A stretch of 64,000 nt of DNA from Hydrogenothermaceae bacterium (GCA_026418455.1 JAOABH010000004.1:248001-312000), one strand, 5' to 3'. Counted from the first letter of the stretch, positions 38,101 to 47,899 are shown. The notes: a model not told the origin generated them from the sequence alone. Numbers and translations are program-made.

Positions 38101-41100
38101 TTATACCTCCTGTAATGCAATATGCCAAAACTCAAACATATCTATAAAAAGCTGTAATTTTCTTTCATCTAATTTATTATTTAACTCATCAGAAATATCT
38201 TTGTTTTCTTCTAAAGAGAAGATATATTGGATATACTTTAGAGCTTGTTTATCTTTCCTTAGCTCTAATATATTTATAATGGCTGAAGCTAACAACGGAA
38301 TATAGCCTTTGTCATAATTTTGGAGCTTATCATAAAAAATATTTATTAATTTGTGTAATTTGGAACTATTTTTACTATCTTTAAATAACTTTCTAAAGGC
38401 TTTGAATTTATCCCAATACTCTTCTATTTCGTAAGGACGATTTGATTTAAGATAAAAAGCTCTTTTGTAATGTTTTTCTTCATCATAATAAATATCATTT
38501 CTTCTTGTATTAGCATCCATAAACTCAAAATCAAAAGTATTAGGTATAATTTTTACACTACTATTAATTGGAAATTTATCTAATGTTGATATCCAGACTT
38601 CCCATTTTTCATCAGGTTTTATATAAAAGTTATATTCTGTTTCATTGGGATTATCCCAATATAGTGAATAAAAGTTTTGTGAATCGTTGCATTTCTCTTC
38701 AAATTTCTCACAAGATAATTTTTTACTTAACTTATGACAAAGGCTATTTACTTTTTGTTCTTCATAAAGTTTATCTATATCTTCAACATCTCTTCTAATT
38801 TTTCTTAACGCATTTATACCAACATACAGAGGTTTTTTGTAATTTTGAATGATTATCCCTATATGTATTGGCAGTTTTCCATAAACATACTTAAATGCTT
38901 CATTGTACCTTTCTATAACTTTATCAATGAGATTTGGAACTTTATCAGCTGGTATAATAAATTGCCAGCTTATAGGTGTTGGATCTGTGATAGAGGCGAT
39001 AGGCTGATAGGTTATAAAATTTCTGATATTGTTTTTTATTAGTGTTGTTATTGTTTCATTATTCTTTTTAGTTTCTTTCTCATAATATCTTTTCAATGTT
39101 ATACTGAAATCTTTTGTTAGATTTATAAACTCATTTTTAAGCTCTACTGATTTTAAATTTTTATCACTTAATTTTTGCTTTAGAGTTTCTTTAGCTTTTT
39201 GGTCTTTTGCAAATTTTTCAATAAAATCTTCTATTGAAGATATCAAATAAATTTTAACTTTATCACCATCAGGCTTAGCCCAAAACAGAAGACCATCTCC
39301 TTCAAGCTCTTCGCCAGATTCTTTTATATCTACTTTTATATCTAACCCATTTTTATCAACTTCAAAAACAATCCTCTTTTTTCTCCATTCTGGTATTTCT
39401 AAGATATATATATATATATATCTTTTTTAATATCTTCAAAAAACTCTTCAGTGGTTTCCCATATTCTTCTAAGTCTTGCTGGAGATGGGTTTTTTCTTAA
39501 AAGAAGTTGTAAGAGTAAAGTTGCTAAGAGGTCTAGAGCTGGATCATTTTCATCTGTAATTTTATCCCATTCTATTTTTTCCTCTTGCCAGTTTATTTCA
39601 TTATTTAATATATCATTATCCCTTATCCAATCTTCCCAAGGAGTTCCAATAATAGAGCCAAAGAATATTTGCCTAATATAATCATCAAAAGTTTCATTAT
39701 TGTTTTTGCAACCGTTATAAGCTTCGGGAGATAATTTTTCGAAAGGATTAATGATTTGTTTTATTTTTAATACTGTACTTTCTATATCATTAATTTCATT
39801 TACCTTTATATTTATTTCTGAAATTAATTCATCAAATGTGTTAGTGTAGCCTTGAATTTGTTGTAGATTCTCGCTAAGATTTTTCTTATACCAATGTTCA
39901 TTCCTTATTTCTTCAATAAGTTTAGTTAATTTGTCTGTTAAAATTTTTATAGGAACTAGTGATTTTTTTTGCTTTATCAATCTTTCTTTTTCTTTACTAT
40001 CTAGATTTCTTTCTTTTAATTTAATCTCAATATTTTTTAATTTAATCTCCAATGCTTTTGCTTTTTCTTCTAACAAAATTTTTTTTAGATCAATATTTGT
40101 TAAAAATAAAATAATAAATAACTTTATATCATTTTTATATTTTTCATAATCTTCTTCTCTCATCACTAAACTATTCAATAAATTCCCATTTAGCCAATCT
40201 TTTAGCTCAAATTTTAATGAAATTAAGGCAATTCTATTTTGACTATCCTTTATCTCAGAAGTCCATATAGTCTCGCCATTTAGATTATCAAGCCAGGTTT
40301 CTACTACTTTATGATGCACTCTTTCGTTACAAGTTTTGCATATTGTAGGAGAGTTATTTTTTTGTTTATCTTCTTCATATATTAGCCTTATCTTACAAAG
40401 AGGGCAGATTCCTATGGCTTTATTAATATTTAATTCTAATTCATTATTAATTACTTTTTTCTTTAAGAAGTTCTCTTTTGCTTTTTCCAGTAAAAAGCCT
40501 AAATTCATCAAGCCTCTTGATGCTTTTGTCATAAGAATTGTAGGGCAAATCTCACCCTCTAATTTATTTTTAAAGACTTCTACAATTTTATTTTCTATAT
40601 TTTTTAGATCTTCATCTAAATAAGCAAATTCTCCATTATCTTTTCCTAAATCTTCTCCTACTATAAAATAAATACCAGTTTCATCTCTATATATTTCATT
40701 GCCTATAGGATACTCAACTTCTAAAATTTTCTTAATTTCTTCATCAATTTCCTCTATCGTCTTTCTATACCATTTTATAGAAGCAAGTTTATAACCTTTT
40801 TCTGATAATCCTAATTTATCGTATTGAATACCCAAGATTCGCCATCTAATAGAAGATGGATTTTTAAAATAGTTATGATTTCCTATTTGTTGGCAATTTT
40901 CCAGGATTAATTGTGATAGTACAGCTTTAAACATGGAAGCAGTCATGTAAGCTTGATCCCATAAAGAGACATCATTAACAGGAAAACGAGAGTCGCTGAG
41001 TAAATTCGAGTACCAGCTTTTAATTTCTCTAATTATAAAATCTCTAATATCTTGCCAATTTGGATCTTGGAAGTAATTTTTTTATCTAAAAAATCATATA

Positions 41101-41635
41101 AATTTTGGTAAAAACAGCTTCTTCGTTTATCAAAATCTTTTTCTTCTATTAATCTTTTAAAACTACCAAAAGCTTTTGAAAGCCATAAACGAAGTTTAAT
41201 TTGTTGGTCATTTCTTGGAGAGCCTTTATCTATGCCAGAGTTTATATTTTCACAACCTCTAAAAAATATTTTTTGGATAAATTCTTCTTTTGAAACATCA
41301 CCTTTGAAAAATTCTTGCCATTCTATTTTTTCTTGTAAAAAGGGGAGATCAACTTGTTTATTAAAAACAAAGTCTCTTAAATGATATTTTTCTAATTCAA
41401 CTTCAAAAGGAGTCTTACCTAAACTATCTTTGTGATCATAATAGTTTTTATAACTACTAAAGGCTTTAAATCCAAGAATCTCATGGTTATTATCATAAAT
41501 ATCGTAAATCGTTGGGAAATAATATCTCCAAAATCCTATATGCGTTTTACCAAGATTAAATAATAAAGCCCCTATTTCCGCTTTTAAAATCTCATCTTCA
41601 TTATTTTCCAATCTATTTAAATCTAATCCTGACAT
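38101..41635 (-). pseudogene. csx11: Csx11 (type III-C Cas10-like), split into three frames
   Basis: Three open segments together form one Csx11 of about 1180 residues. Segment 1 (41635-41033): helical N-domain with AEIGALLFNLGKTHIGFW where HD nucleases have HD. Segment 2 (frame open from 41083 to 39399): FPVNDVSLWDQAYMTASMFKA, zinc-ribbon CPLC...CKTC, ETIWTSEIKD, RKNPSPARLRRIWETTEEFFED. Segment 3 (open from 39421 to 38101): PEWRKKRIVFEVD, then TPISWQFIIPADKVPNLIDKV, where GGDD is replaced by PADK. The first break needs one extra A in an A7 run (41077-41083), the second one AT fewer in an (AT)9 run (39404-39421). The start at 41635 follows GGGTGG and overlaps the previous gene by 13 bp. Confidence 0.85.
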
Positions 41636-42711
41636 TTCTGCCACCCTTTTGGAATTTCTAAACTTTGGTTTATGCAAACTTTTTTGTTTTCTATTTCAAA
41701 TCTTCCCCAGCCAAGTTTTGTTTTTGCTCCTATGCCATTGTTTGCCAGATTTTCTAAAGCAGTGCATAAGTTATTTAAATCTTCATTAATTTCTTGTTTT
41801 AATATTTCATCATTTTTTAAAATTCCATCGAAAGGAATATAAATCATTTGAAAAATACCTTTTGTTTCTTTTGGTACAACTTCATAATGTATTGGCTTGG
41901 TTCCGGCTCTTTTTCTTCTATCGTGTGGATTTATTACTTCTAATGATAATCTGTTAAAATAAGTAGGATAAAAAATAGCTCTTCCTTTGTGAGTTTTAAA
42001 TTCTGTAGGTAAATCAGATTGAGTTTCTAATTTTTTAGACAGTAATTCTTTAATTGTGTCTATAAATTTATTGATATTGTTGATGCTTTTTATCTCGTTA
42101 ATTTTTTCCTTTGTCACTTTTAATCCTAATTCAAAAAGCATAAATGATAGAAGTTGTTCTTTAGCTTTTTCTAAATTACCTGAGTTTTTTAGAATATAGC
42201 TTTCAATTGCTTTGATGCTTTCAGACCCTGCTCCAAAAATTCTTAAAAAGCTCTCTATTTTTTCTTTATTATTTCCTTCTTCAAAAAGTTCTCTAAAGCT
42301 GTGTGCTAAAGCACCTTTCCAACCAGATCCTCTAATCATCGGTACTTTAAAGTTTTTTTCTTTTAACACCGGATTTTGAATAATATAAAACTCATCATCG
42401 TCTTTTGAAAAATACGGAGCTTCTAAATTAAATTCAAACCATATGGCAAATGAATATTTTGGCAACTTATTGATATGATTTTGCAATTCATTGAGATTTT
42501 GGTAAATACCGGATATTTTACAAACTGCCAGAAAATCTTTATCGAAAAAGCTTCTGTAAAGCTTGTAATTTGAACCTTTAAATTTATTGAGGATATTGTC
42601 TTTTTTGTTAAGATTACTAAACTTTAAATTTAGGAAACTATAATGATCGAAAGGTAATTTTTCATCTTCAGTATTCACTATTTTTTCAGCAAAAAAGTCA
42701 TATTTAGCCAT
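41623..42711 (-). CDS. Cmr6-like Cas7-group RAMP protein
   Basis: About 362 residues. RAMP core with PMIRGSGWKGALAHSFRELF, a central helical insertion, HDRRKRAGTKPIHYEVV, and the C-terminal glycine-rich loop NGIGAKTKLGWGRFEI, which resembles Cmr6. In type III complexes such a protein occupies the crRNA 3' end of the backbone. GTG at 42714 and ATG at 42711 are both possible starts. It overlaps cmr1 by 8 bp and csx11 by 13 bp. Confidence 0.73.
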   Translation of the reverse strand: MAKYDFFAEKIVNTEDEKLPFDHYSFLNLKFSNLNKKDNILNKFKGSNYKLYRSFFDKDFLAVCKISGIYQNLNELQNHINKLPKYSFAIWFEFNLEAPYFSKDDDEFYIIQNPVLKEKNFKVPMIRGSGWKGALAHSFRELFEEGNNKEKIESFLRIFGAGSESIKAIESYILKNSGNLEKAKEQLLSFMLFELGLKVTKEKINEIKSINNINKFIDTIKELLSKKLETQSDLPTEFKTHKGRAIFYPTYFNRLSLEVINPHDRRKRAGTKPIHYEVVPKETKGIFQMIYIPFDGILKNDEILKQEINEDLNNLCTALENLANNGIGAKTKLGWGRFEIENKKVCINQSLEIPKGWQKCQD

Positions 42712-43714
42712 CACCTGAGCCCCTTTGATTAATTAGCCAATTTTTATATTTATCAAAAATATTTTTATTGATTTCCTTTTCTTGTGAAAAAGGATTATTT
42801 AACAATAGTAGAAAAATTGAATTATTATCATTTTTAAGAAGGTTTGACACGTATATTTTAGAAGCTTTTTTATTAATACCAAAATTATACTCTCTATCTT
42901 GTCTTTTTTCTTTTTTTCTCAAGAAATATTTAAAGTTAAAACCGAGAACTTCTTTGTTTCCTGTATAAGGAATGTTTTCAATTTTGCTAAAGATCAGCTT
43001 ATTGTTTACATTTTTATCAGAAATCTCTACAGTATTAATCTCTGTTGTATTATCTTGTTTTATAGATAGATTAACGAATCCGAAACCAAATGAGTTTTTA
43101 CCGCCGACAAGAATGATTTTATCTTGGAAAAATTCAAAAAATTCTTTTAGATAATTTTCCCACCAATACGATGGAACATGAAGTTCAGCTTCTACATCTT
43201 TAAACAACTTTATAAATTCATTATCTTTAAATAAAACTTTCTTTATCCAAAACTTGCTGTTTAGATTTCTATTAATTTTATTTAGTGGATAGTTAAAGTC
43301 AAGATCATTTAATCTTATATATACCTTTTTAGAATTTTTAATTTCGATTTTTACTCTACTTTTCCAGCCAGTGCAACCAAAAATTCTTGAAGGGACAGAT
43401 AGCTGTAATTCGTTTAAAGTATTATCAATTGCTTCTTCAAAGTTATTGCTGCTAACTAAATTTTTTTGTAATATTTCTTGAAAAGTTTTTTGTTTTTGTT
43501 TCTCTAATTCTGATAAGTTTTCTTTAGGAAAACCTATAACTTGATCTAAAATTTCAGCTTCTTTGTTTTTTATAACTTTCCAATAGAAAGCGAACCAAAA
43601 CCTCAAACTACCCATTAGGCTTGAGGGCCTAATTTCACAGTTTTCTTGCCAGGCATCACCTGTCCACAACGGAGTTATAGTTCTAAATACTACTTCTATT
43701 TTTTCTTTAGCCAT
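42704..43714 (-). CDS. cmr1: Cmr1-like RAMP protein
   Basis: 336 residues. The Cmr1 pattern is clear at the N-terminus, TPLWTGDAWQENCEIRPSSLMGSLRFWF, with SRIFGCTGWKSRVKIEI near residue 115 and GGKNSFGFGFVNL as glycine-rich loop. Likely a terminal Cas7-like subunit of the effector. It overlaps cas6 by 8 bp. Confidence 0.82.
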   Translation of the reverse strand: MAKEKIEVVFRTITPLWTGDAWQENCEIRPSSLMGSLRFWFAFYWKVIKNKEAEILDQVIGFPKENLSELEKQKQKTFQEILQKNLVSSNNFEEAIDNTLNELQLSVPSRIFGCTGWKSRVKIEIKNSKKVYIRLNDLDFNYPLNKINRNLNSKFWIKKVLFKDNEFIKLFKDVEAELHVPSYWWENYLKEFFEFFQDKIILVGGKNSFGFGFVNLSIKQDNTTEINTVEISDKNVNNKLIFSKIENIPYTGNKEVLGFNFKYFLRKKEKRQDREYNFGINKKASKIYVSNLLKNDNNSIFLLLLNNPFSQEKEINKNIFDKYKNWLINQRGSGDG

Positions 43715-44453
43715 TTATAACCTCTATCATTCCAAATCCTTGGGAGTTTTTTGCACCTAATCCAGCATCATATACAGTTTTAAAAATTTCCGGATCTGTA
43801 TTTATCTCAAATTCTCCATCATAAGCTTCTATGGTAAAATCCTTATACTTTATAAGAGCTTTACGAACTTTATCAATAGGTTTTATATCAAAATTAAAAT
43901 CTTCTAAATTTTTGGAAGTGATAACTTCATACTTTCTTCTTATATTTTCTTTTATTAAGTAATTAAACATAGGATCTGATGGGTTATAAAATCTGTAAAA
44001 TTTTTTTGAGTTTTCTTTTTCCAGTGTTTGGTAGGTGGTTATTGGTGAAAGTGTTCTTACTCTAAATGTGGAAGTTTTTATATTGATTGGTGCTAAAACT
44101 TCTATGCTTTCTATATAAAGGCTGTTTTTATCAAGATTTATAATTTCTTTATTTAGAAATGTTTCTCCGAATGATTTTGCAACTTCTTTTATTGCAGAAG
44201 ATATGTAGATGGTTATCGGGGTTTTAAATGTGATCGTTTTTATGTCATTGAATATTTTATAGTAAGGAGAGATTATTTTTGAAAAAGTGTATAGTTTAAA
44301 TGGTCTGTTGTTGTGGAAAAATCCGGAATCGTGTAGAAATTTTGCAAGTGGTTTGGGAAGATTTTTATATATCATACCTTGTATAGTGGTGTTATAGTGT
44401 AGAGGAAGTTTTATAAACTCCTTATCTGAGTTTAAAGTCAATTTTAATCTCAC
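43707..44453 (-). CDS. cas6: CRISPR repeat endoribonuclease Cas6
   Basis: 248 residues. Tandem ferredoxin-like architecture with a C-terminal glycine-rich loop GLGAKNSQGFGMIEV, the standard Cas6 signature; a His near the N-terminus (HYNTTIQGMIYK) is a candidate catalytic base. It cuts the repeat transcript to leave an 8-base 5' handle. The start is GTG at 44453 behind GAGGG. First gene of the minus-strand cas operon, directly downstream of the array. Confidence 0.87.
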   Translation of the reverse strand: MRLKLTLNSDKEFIKLPLHYNTTIQGMIYKNLPKPLAKFLHDSGFFHNNRPFKLYTFSKIISPYYKIFNDIKTITFKTPITIYISSAIKEVAKSFGETFLNKEIINLDKNSLYIESIEVLAPINIKTSTFRVRTLSPITTYQTLEKENSKKFYRFYNPSDPMFNYLIKENIRRKYEVITSKNLEDFNFDIKPIDKVRKALIKYKDFTIEAYDGEFEINTDPEIFKTVYDAGLGAKNSQGFGMIEVING

Positions 44454-44498
44454 TTATATTAACCCTCTATCAGATATATATAACTATTATGTGACTAT

Positions 44499-44528
44499 AT
44501 TGTAATGCAAAAAAATATATTGTGTCAA
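44499..44528 (-). promoter_or_regulatory. promoter of the cas operon
   Basis: The minus strand has TTGACA (44528-44523), 18-bp spacer, TACAAT (44504-44499), 46 bases before the cas6 start. The -35 sits inside a GTCAAA-AA-TTTGAC inverted repeat (44524-44537) next to the last array repeat. Confidence 0.65.
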
Positions 44529-44541
44529 AAATTTGACGTTT

Positions 44542-44710
44542 GTATTAATTCCTCATAGGCACGCTAAAAACTAACGGAATCGATGGTATACAATTCAGCG
44601 ATGAAACAGCTAGTTTCAACTCCTCATAGGCACACTAAAAACTCTTGGGAACAAGTGGAATTCTATGCTAAACCTGAGTTGTTTCAATTCCTCATAGGCA
44701 CGCTAAAAAC
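44542..44710 (-). CRISPR. three-repeat CRISPR mini-array
   Basis: Three 30-base repeats at 44542-44571, 44613-44642 and 44681-44710 enclose spacers of 41 and 38 bases. Read on the minus strand the repeat begins GTTTTTAGCGTGCC and ends in ATTGAAAC, the usual type III 5'-handle, so transcription is leftward toward cas6. Repeat 44681 is intact; 44613 differs at two positions; 44542 has its end changed to ATTAATAC, as expected for a leader-distal terminal repeat. Confidence 0.92.
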
Positions 44711-45002
44711 CCCTGAAACATTTACTTATTCGGTTGCCAAATTCTCTTTATCAAATCTTGCTTATTTTAATATAACAAATTTTTCCTCTCCTGTCAAATT
44801 AAATTAATTTCCTGTCGACCTCCAATCTTGCAAAAACCCCTGGACATCGCCAAATCCTTGATACTGTAGGTTAAAATCCAAATTTTGCCTAAAAATCCAT
44901 TGAGATTTTGTCTCAAAAAAGCCACTAAAATCTGAGATCGACAGACTAAGATTTTCAAATATTGAAAAAGTTGACTTTTTATCTAAAATTAAAAAAACAG
45001 GC
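44711..45002. promoter_or_regulatory. CRISPR leader and panD upstream region
   Basis: This gene-free stretch holds the leader promoter on the minus strand: TTGACA (44797-44792), 17-bp spacer, TATATT (44774-44769), starting about 50 bases before the first repeat. Further rightward are a split inverted repeat CTGTCGA/TCGACAG (44812-44818, 44938-44944), a hairpin TTGAGA-N5-TCTCAA (44900-44916) and TTTTCAA-ATA-TTGAAAA (44952-44968). No ORF is credible here. Confidence 0.65.
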
Positions 45003-45013
45003 TGTGATATAAT
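45003..45013 (+). promoter_or_regulatory. extended -10 promoter of panD
   Basis: TGTGATATAAT is a full match to the extended -10 consensus TRTGnTATAAT. The panD ATG is at 45060, preceded by GGAGA. Confidence 0.7.
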
Positions 45014-45059
45014 TTTTTTAGATTAAGGTGCTAATTAAACCTATAGGAGAGTCCGGAGA

Positions 45060-45467
45060 ATGTATAGAACGATGTTAAAATCAAAAGTCCATAGAATAAG
45101 AATAACCGGAGCAGACCTTCATTATGAAGGAAGTTTAACTCTTGATGAAGCAATAATGGAGGCTGCTAATTTAGTTCCTTTTGAAAAGATAGAAGTTTAT
45201 AACATCAACAATGGACAGAGATTTTCTACCTATGTTATACCTGGCATAAGATACGGAGGAGAGTGTATATTAAACGGTGCTGCTGCAAGATTAGGACATT
45301 ATGGAGATATCATCATAATAGCCTCTTATGCCCATGTGGAAGATAGAGAGCTTAAAAACTATAAAATAGACCTTGTTTATATAGATGAAAACACAAACTC
45401 TATAAAAGAACATAAACAGGTAGATGCTATAACTTCTAAAGTTTCTGCATTGGAAGACGAAAGATAG
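45060..45467 (+). CDS. panD: aspartate 1-decarboxylase
   Basis: 135 residues. N-terminal [25 protein letters not shown] contains the Gly-Ser self-cleavage site (YEGS) that generates the pyruvoyl cofactor; NGAAAR follows near residue 75. Makes beta-alanine for pantothenate and CoA. First gene of a plus-strand run with the transglycosylase and ispG. Confidence 0.96.
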   Translation: MYRTMLKSKVHRIRITGADLHYEGSLTLDEAIMEAANLVPFEKIEVYNINNGQRFSTYVIPGIRYGGECILNGAAARLGHYGDIIIIASYAHVEDRELKNYKIDLVYIDENTNSIKEHKQVDAITSKVSALEDER

Positions 45468-45497
45468 TAGTAGATTCTCTTCCTTGGAAGGTAGGTT

Positions 45498-46832
45498 ATG
45501 TATATTAAACTTCTATTGACTACTTTTATTTTGGTGTTTTTAAGTTCCTGTTCTGTTACTGTAAAAGACAGTCCAAAAAATTCATATACTAAAAAAGAGT
45601 ATAAATCTCCTCATAAAGTTACCTTAGATAGTCCAAAACAAACACCACCATCTAATAACTCCCAGCAACTTAACTCAAAAAATATAGATACAAATCCAGA
45701 AGATGGGTCTCAGATAGCAAAACTTATAAACTATCAACTTAATCAAGAAGAGAAAAATTTCCTTCTAAAAGAAGCTTTCTCTCTGAATATCAAAATTCCA
45801 GATGATGAAGATATAGAGTATTTTTTAAACTACTACACCACAACCAAAAAGTATTTTACAGAAAATGCCTTTAATAGAGCAAATTACTTTTTACCTATGG
45901 TTAAAAGAGTTTTTAGAGAAGAAGGACTCCCAGAGGAGCTTGCCTATCTTGCAGTTGTGGAAAGTGGCTTTAATCCATATGCTACTTCTCCATCAAATGC
46001 AGCTGGTATATGGCAGTTTATACCATCTACCGGAAAAAGATTTGGCTTAAGAATAGATGAATATATAGACGAGAGAAGAGACCCCTATAAATCAACTGTT
46101 GCAGCAGCCAAGTATTTAAAAACTCTCTACAATATGTTTGGAAGCTGGGAGCTTGCAATAGCTGGATACAACTGTGGAGAAAAATGTATCCAGAAAAGAG
46201 CAGAAATTACAGGAAGTTATAACTTTTCAGATATAAAATATGCTCTTCCTAAGGAAACTATGGAGTATGTTCCAAGATTTTTTGCTGTATTGTTAATCTC
46301 TAAAAATCCGGCAAAATATGGCATAAATATTAACTCAAATATATACGATGTTTTAACTTTACCTGCTGATAGAGAGGTAAATATTGAAGATTATGCATCT
46401 GAAAATAAAATAGATGTAGATATACTTAAATTTTACAATGCACATCTCAAAAGAGGAATAGCCTTCCAAGGTGTCAATATAAACATACCAAAATTAGATA
46501 TCACATTTAATAAAAAATATATCTATCTTCCACCTGCACCTGTAAAAACTGCTACAATAAAACAACCAAATCCAGATACTACAAAACCTGAATTTCCCAA
46601 AAAAGAGGATAATATAATTCTTACTATAATGAACAAGGAAGAACCTAAAAAGGAGGAAAAGTTAGAGATAGTCAAAACTGCTACAAAAAGCCATCTTTAC
46701 AAAGTTGAAAAAGGAGATACACTATACAGTATTGCAAGAAAATTTGGGACAACAGTTGAAGCTATAAAAAGATTGAATAGATTGGAAAGTGAAAATATAT
46801 CACCGGGAGATATTTTGATAATAGGAGAGTAA
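45498..46832 (+). CDS. membrane-bound lytic transglycosylase with LysM, MltD-like
   Basis: 444 residues. Lipoprotein signal with lipobox FLSSC, a low-complexity linker, then a transglycosylase SLT domain (about 140-270): ELAYLAVVESGFNPYATSPSNAAGIWQFIPSTG with the catalytic Glu in VVESGF, and YNCGEKCIQKR. A single LysM repeat (YKVEKGDTLYSIARKFGTTVEAIKRLN) closes the protein. It cleaves the glycan backbone of peptidoglycan at the outer membrane. The stop overlaps ispG by one base. Confidence 0.9.
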   Translation: MYIKLLLTTFILVFLSSCSVTVKDSPKNSYTKKEYKSPHKVTLDSPKQTPPSNNSQQLNSKNIDTNPEDGSQIAKLINYQLNQEEKNFLLKEAFSLNIKIPDDEDIEYFLNYYTTTKKYFTENAFNRANYFLPMVKRVFREEGLPEELAYLAVVESGFNPYATSPSNAAGIWQFIPSTGKRFGLRIDEYIDERRDPYKSTVAAAKYLKTLYNMFGSWELAIAGYNCGEKCIQKRAEITGSYNFSDIKYALPKETMEYVPRFFAVLLISKNPAKYGININSNIYDVLTLPADREVNIEDYASENKIDVDILKFYNAHLKRGIAFQGVNINIPKLDITFNKKYIYLPPAPVKTATIKQPNPDTTKPEFPKKEDNIILTIMNKEEPKKEEKLEIVKTATKSHLYKVEKGDTLYSIARKFGTTVEAIKRLNRLESENISPGDILIIGE

Positions 46833-47899
46833 TGATAGAAAGAAGAAAAACAAGAGCAGTATATGTAGGAAACGTTAAGATAGGAGATGATGCTCCAATT
46901 GTAGTTCAATCTATGACAGATACAAAGACCCATGATATAGAATCCACTTTAAATCAAATAAATAGACTTTATGAAGCTGGTTGTGAGATTATCAGGGTTG
47001 CTGTCCCAAGAGAAGAAGACGCTTTGGCTTTACCTGAGATAGTGAAAAATTCACCTATACCTGTAATAGCAGATATACATTTTTCCCCAAGAATAGCATT
47101 TTTATCACTTGAGAGTGGAATACATGGAATAAGACTCAATCCAGGGAATATAAACGATGAAGGAAAAATTAGAGAGATATTACAGGAATGTAAGAGGAAA
47201 AATATAGCAGTTAGAATTGGAGTAAATTCTGGCTCTTTAGAACAGAGATTGTTAGATAAGTACGGCTATCCTTCTGCTCAAGCTTTGGTTGAAAGTGCAT
47301 TAAACTGGTCTGAATTTTTTGAAAAGGTAGGTTTTACAAACTTTAAGGTCTCTATTAAAGGTTCAGATGTGCTTGAGAATGTAGAAGCAAACAGAATATT
47401 TGCATCAAAAACAGATATACCTCTTCACATAGGTATAACAGAGGCAGGACCTTCAGGAAAAGGTACTGTAAAATCTGCTGTTGGAATTGGGATACTTCTC
47501 TATATGGGTATAGGAGATACTGTTAGGGTCTCATTAACTGCTCCTCCGGAGGAAGAAATAAAAGTGGCTTACGACATACTTGCTTCCTTAGGATTAAGAA
47601 GGAGAGGGATAGAGATAATTTCCTGTCCTACATGTGGAAGAATAGAGGTTGATCTGCCAAAAGTGGTAAAAGAAGTTGAGGAGAAGTTGAAAGACGTAAA
47701 ACTACCTATAAAAGTGGCAATAATGGGATGTGTGGTAAATGCAATAGGAGAAGCTAAAGAGGCAGATATAGGACTTGCCTGTGGATATAAATCTGCAATT
47801 CTCTTTAAAGAGGGAAATCCTATCAAAAGAGTTAGTGAAGAAGAGATGATAGATGAGCTTTTGAAAGAGATTAAACAGATGGAAGGTGGAGTTGGATAG
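46832..47899 (+). CDS. ispG: 4-hydroxy-3-methylbut-2-en-1-yl diphosphate synthase
   Basis: 355 residues. VQSMTDTKTHD near the N-terminus, ADIHFSPRIAF, RLNPGNI, and the [4Fe-4S] cysteines in ISCPTCGR and MGCVVNAIGEA. Penultimate step of the MEP isoprenoid pathway, supplying the polyprenyl synthase encoded at 8.3 kb. Translationally coupled to the transglycosylase (TAATG). Confidence 0.96.
   Translation: MIERRKTRAVYVGNVKIGDDAPIVVQSMTDTKTHDIESTLNQINRLYEAGCEIIRVAVPREEDALALPEIVKNSPIPVIADIHFSPRIAFLSLESGIHGIRLNPGNINDEGKIREILQECKRKNIAVRIGVNSGSLEQRLLDKYGYPSAQALVESALNWSEFFEKVGFTNFKVSIKGSDVLENVEANRIFASKTDIPLHIGITEAGPSGKGTVKSAVGIGILLYMGIGDTVRVSLTAPPEEEIKVAYDILASLGLRRRGIEIISCPTCGRIEVDLPKVVKEVEEKLKDVKLPIKVAIMGCVVNAIGEAKEADIGLACGYKSAILFKEGNPIKRVSEEEMIDELLKEIKQMEGGVG

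Noticed and set aside
38101-41677. Three separate hypothetical genes in the cas operon
   Set aside because: Each segment is open beyond its first Met up to the repeat tract, and the joined translation has continuous Csx11 features, so they are fragments of one gene.
44583-44807. A 74-residue plus-strand ORF across the repeats
   Set aside because: It runs through two CRISPR repeats and spacers and the leader promoter, has no ribosome binding site, and no coding character.
44971-45013. TTGACT as -35 for panD
   Set aside because: It is 31 bases from TATAAT, far too long; the extended -10 explains the promoter better.
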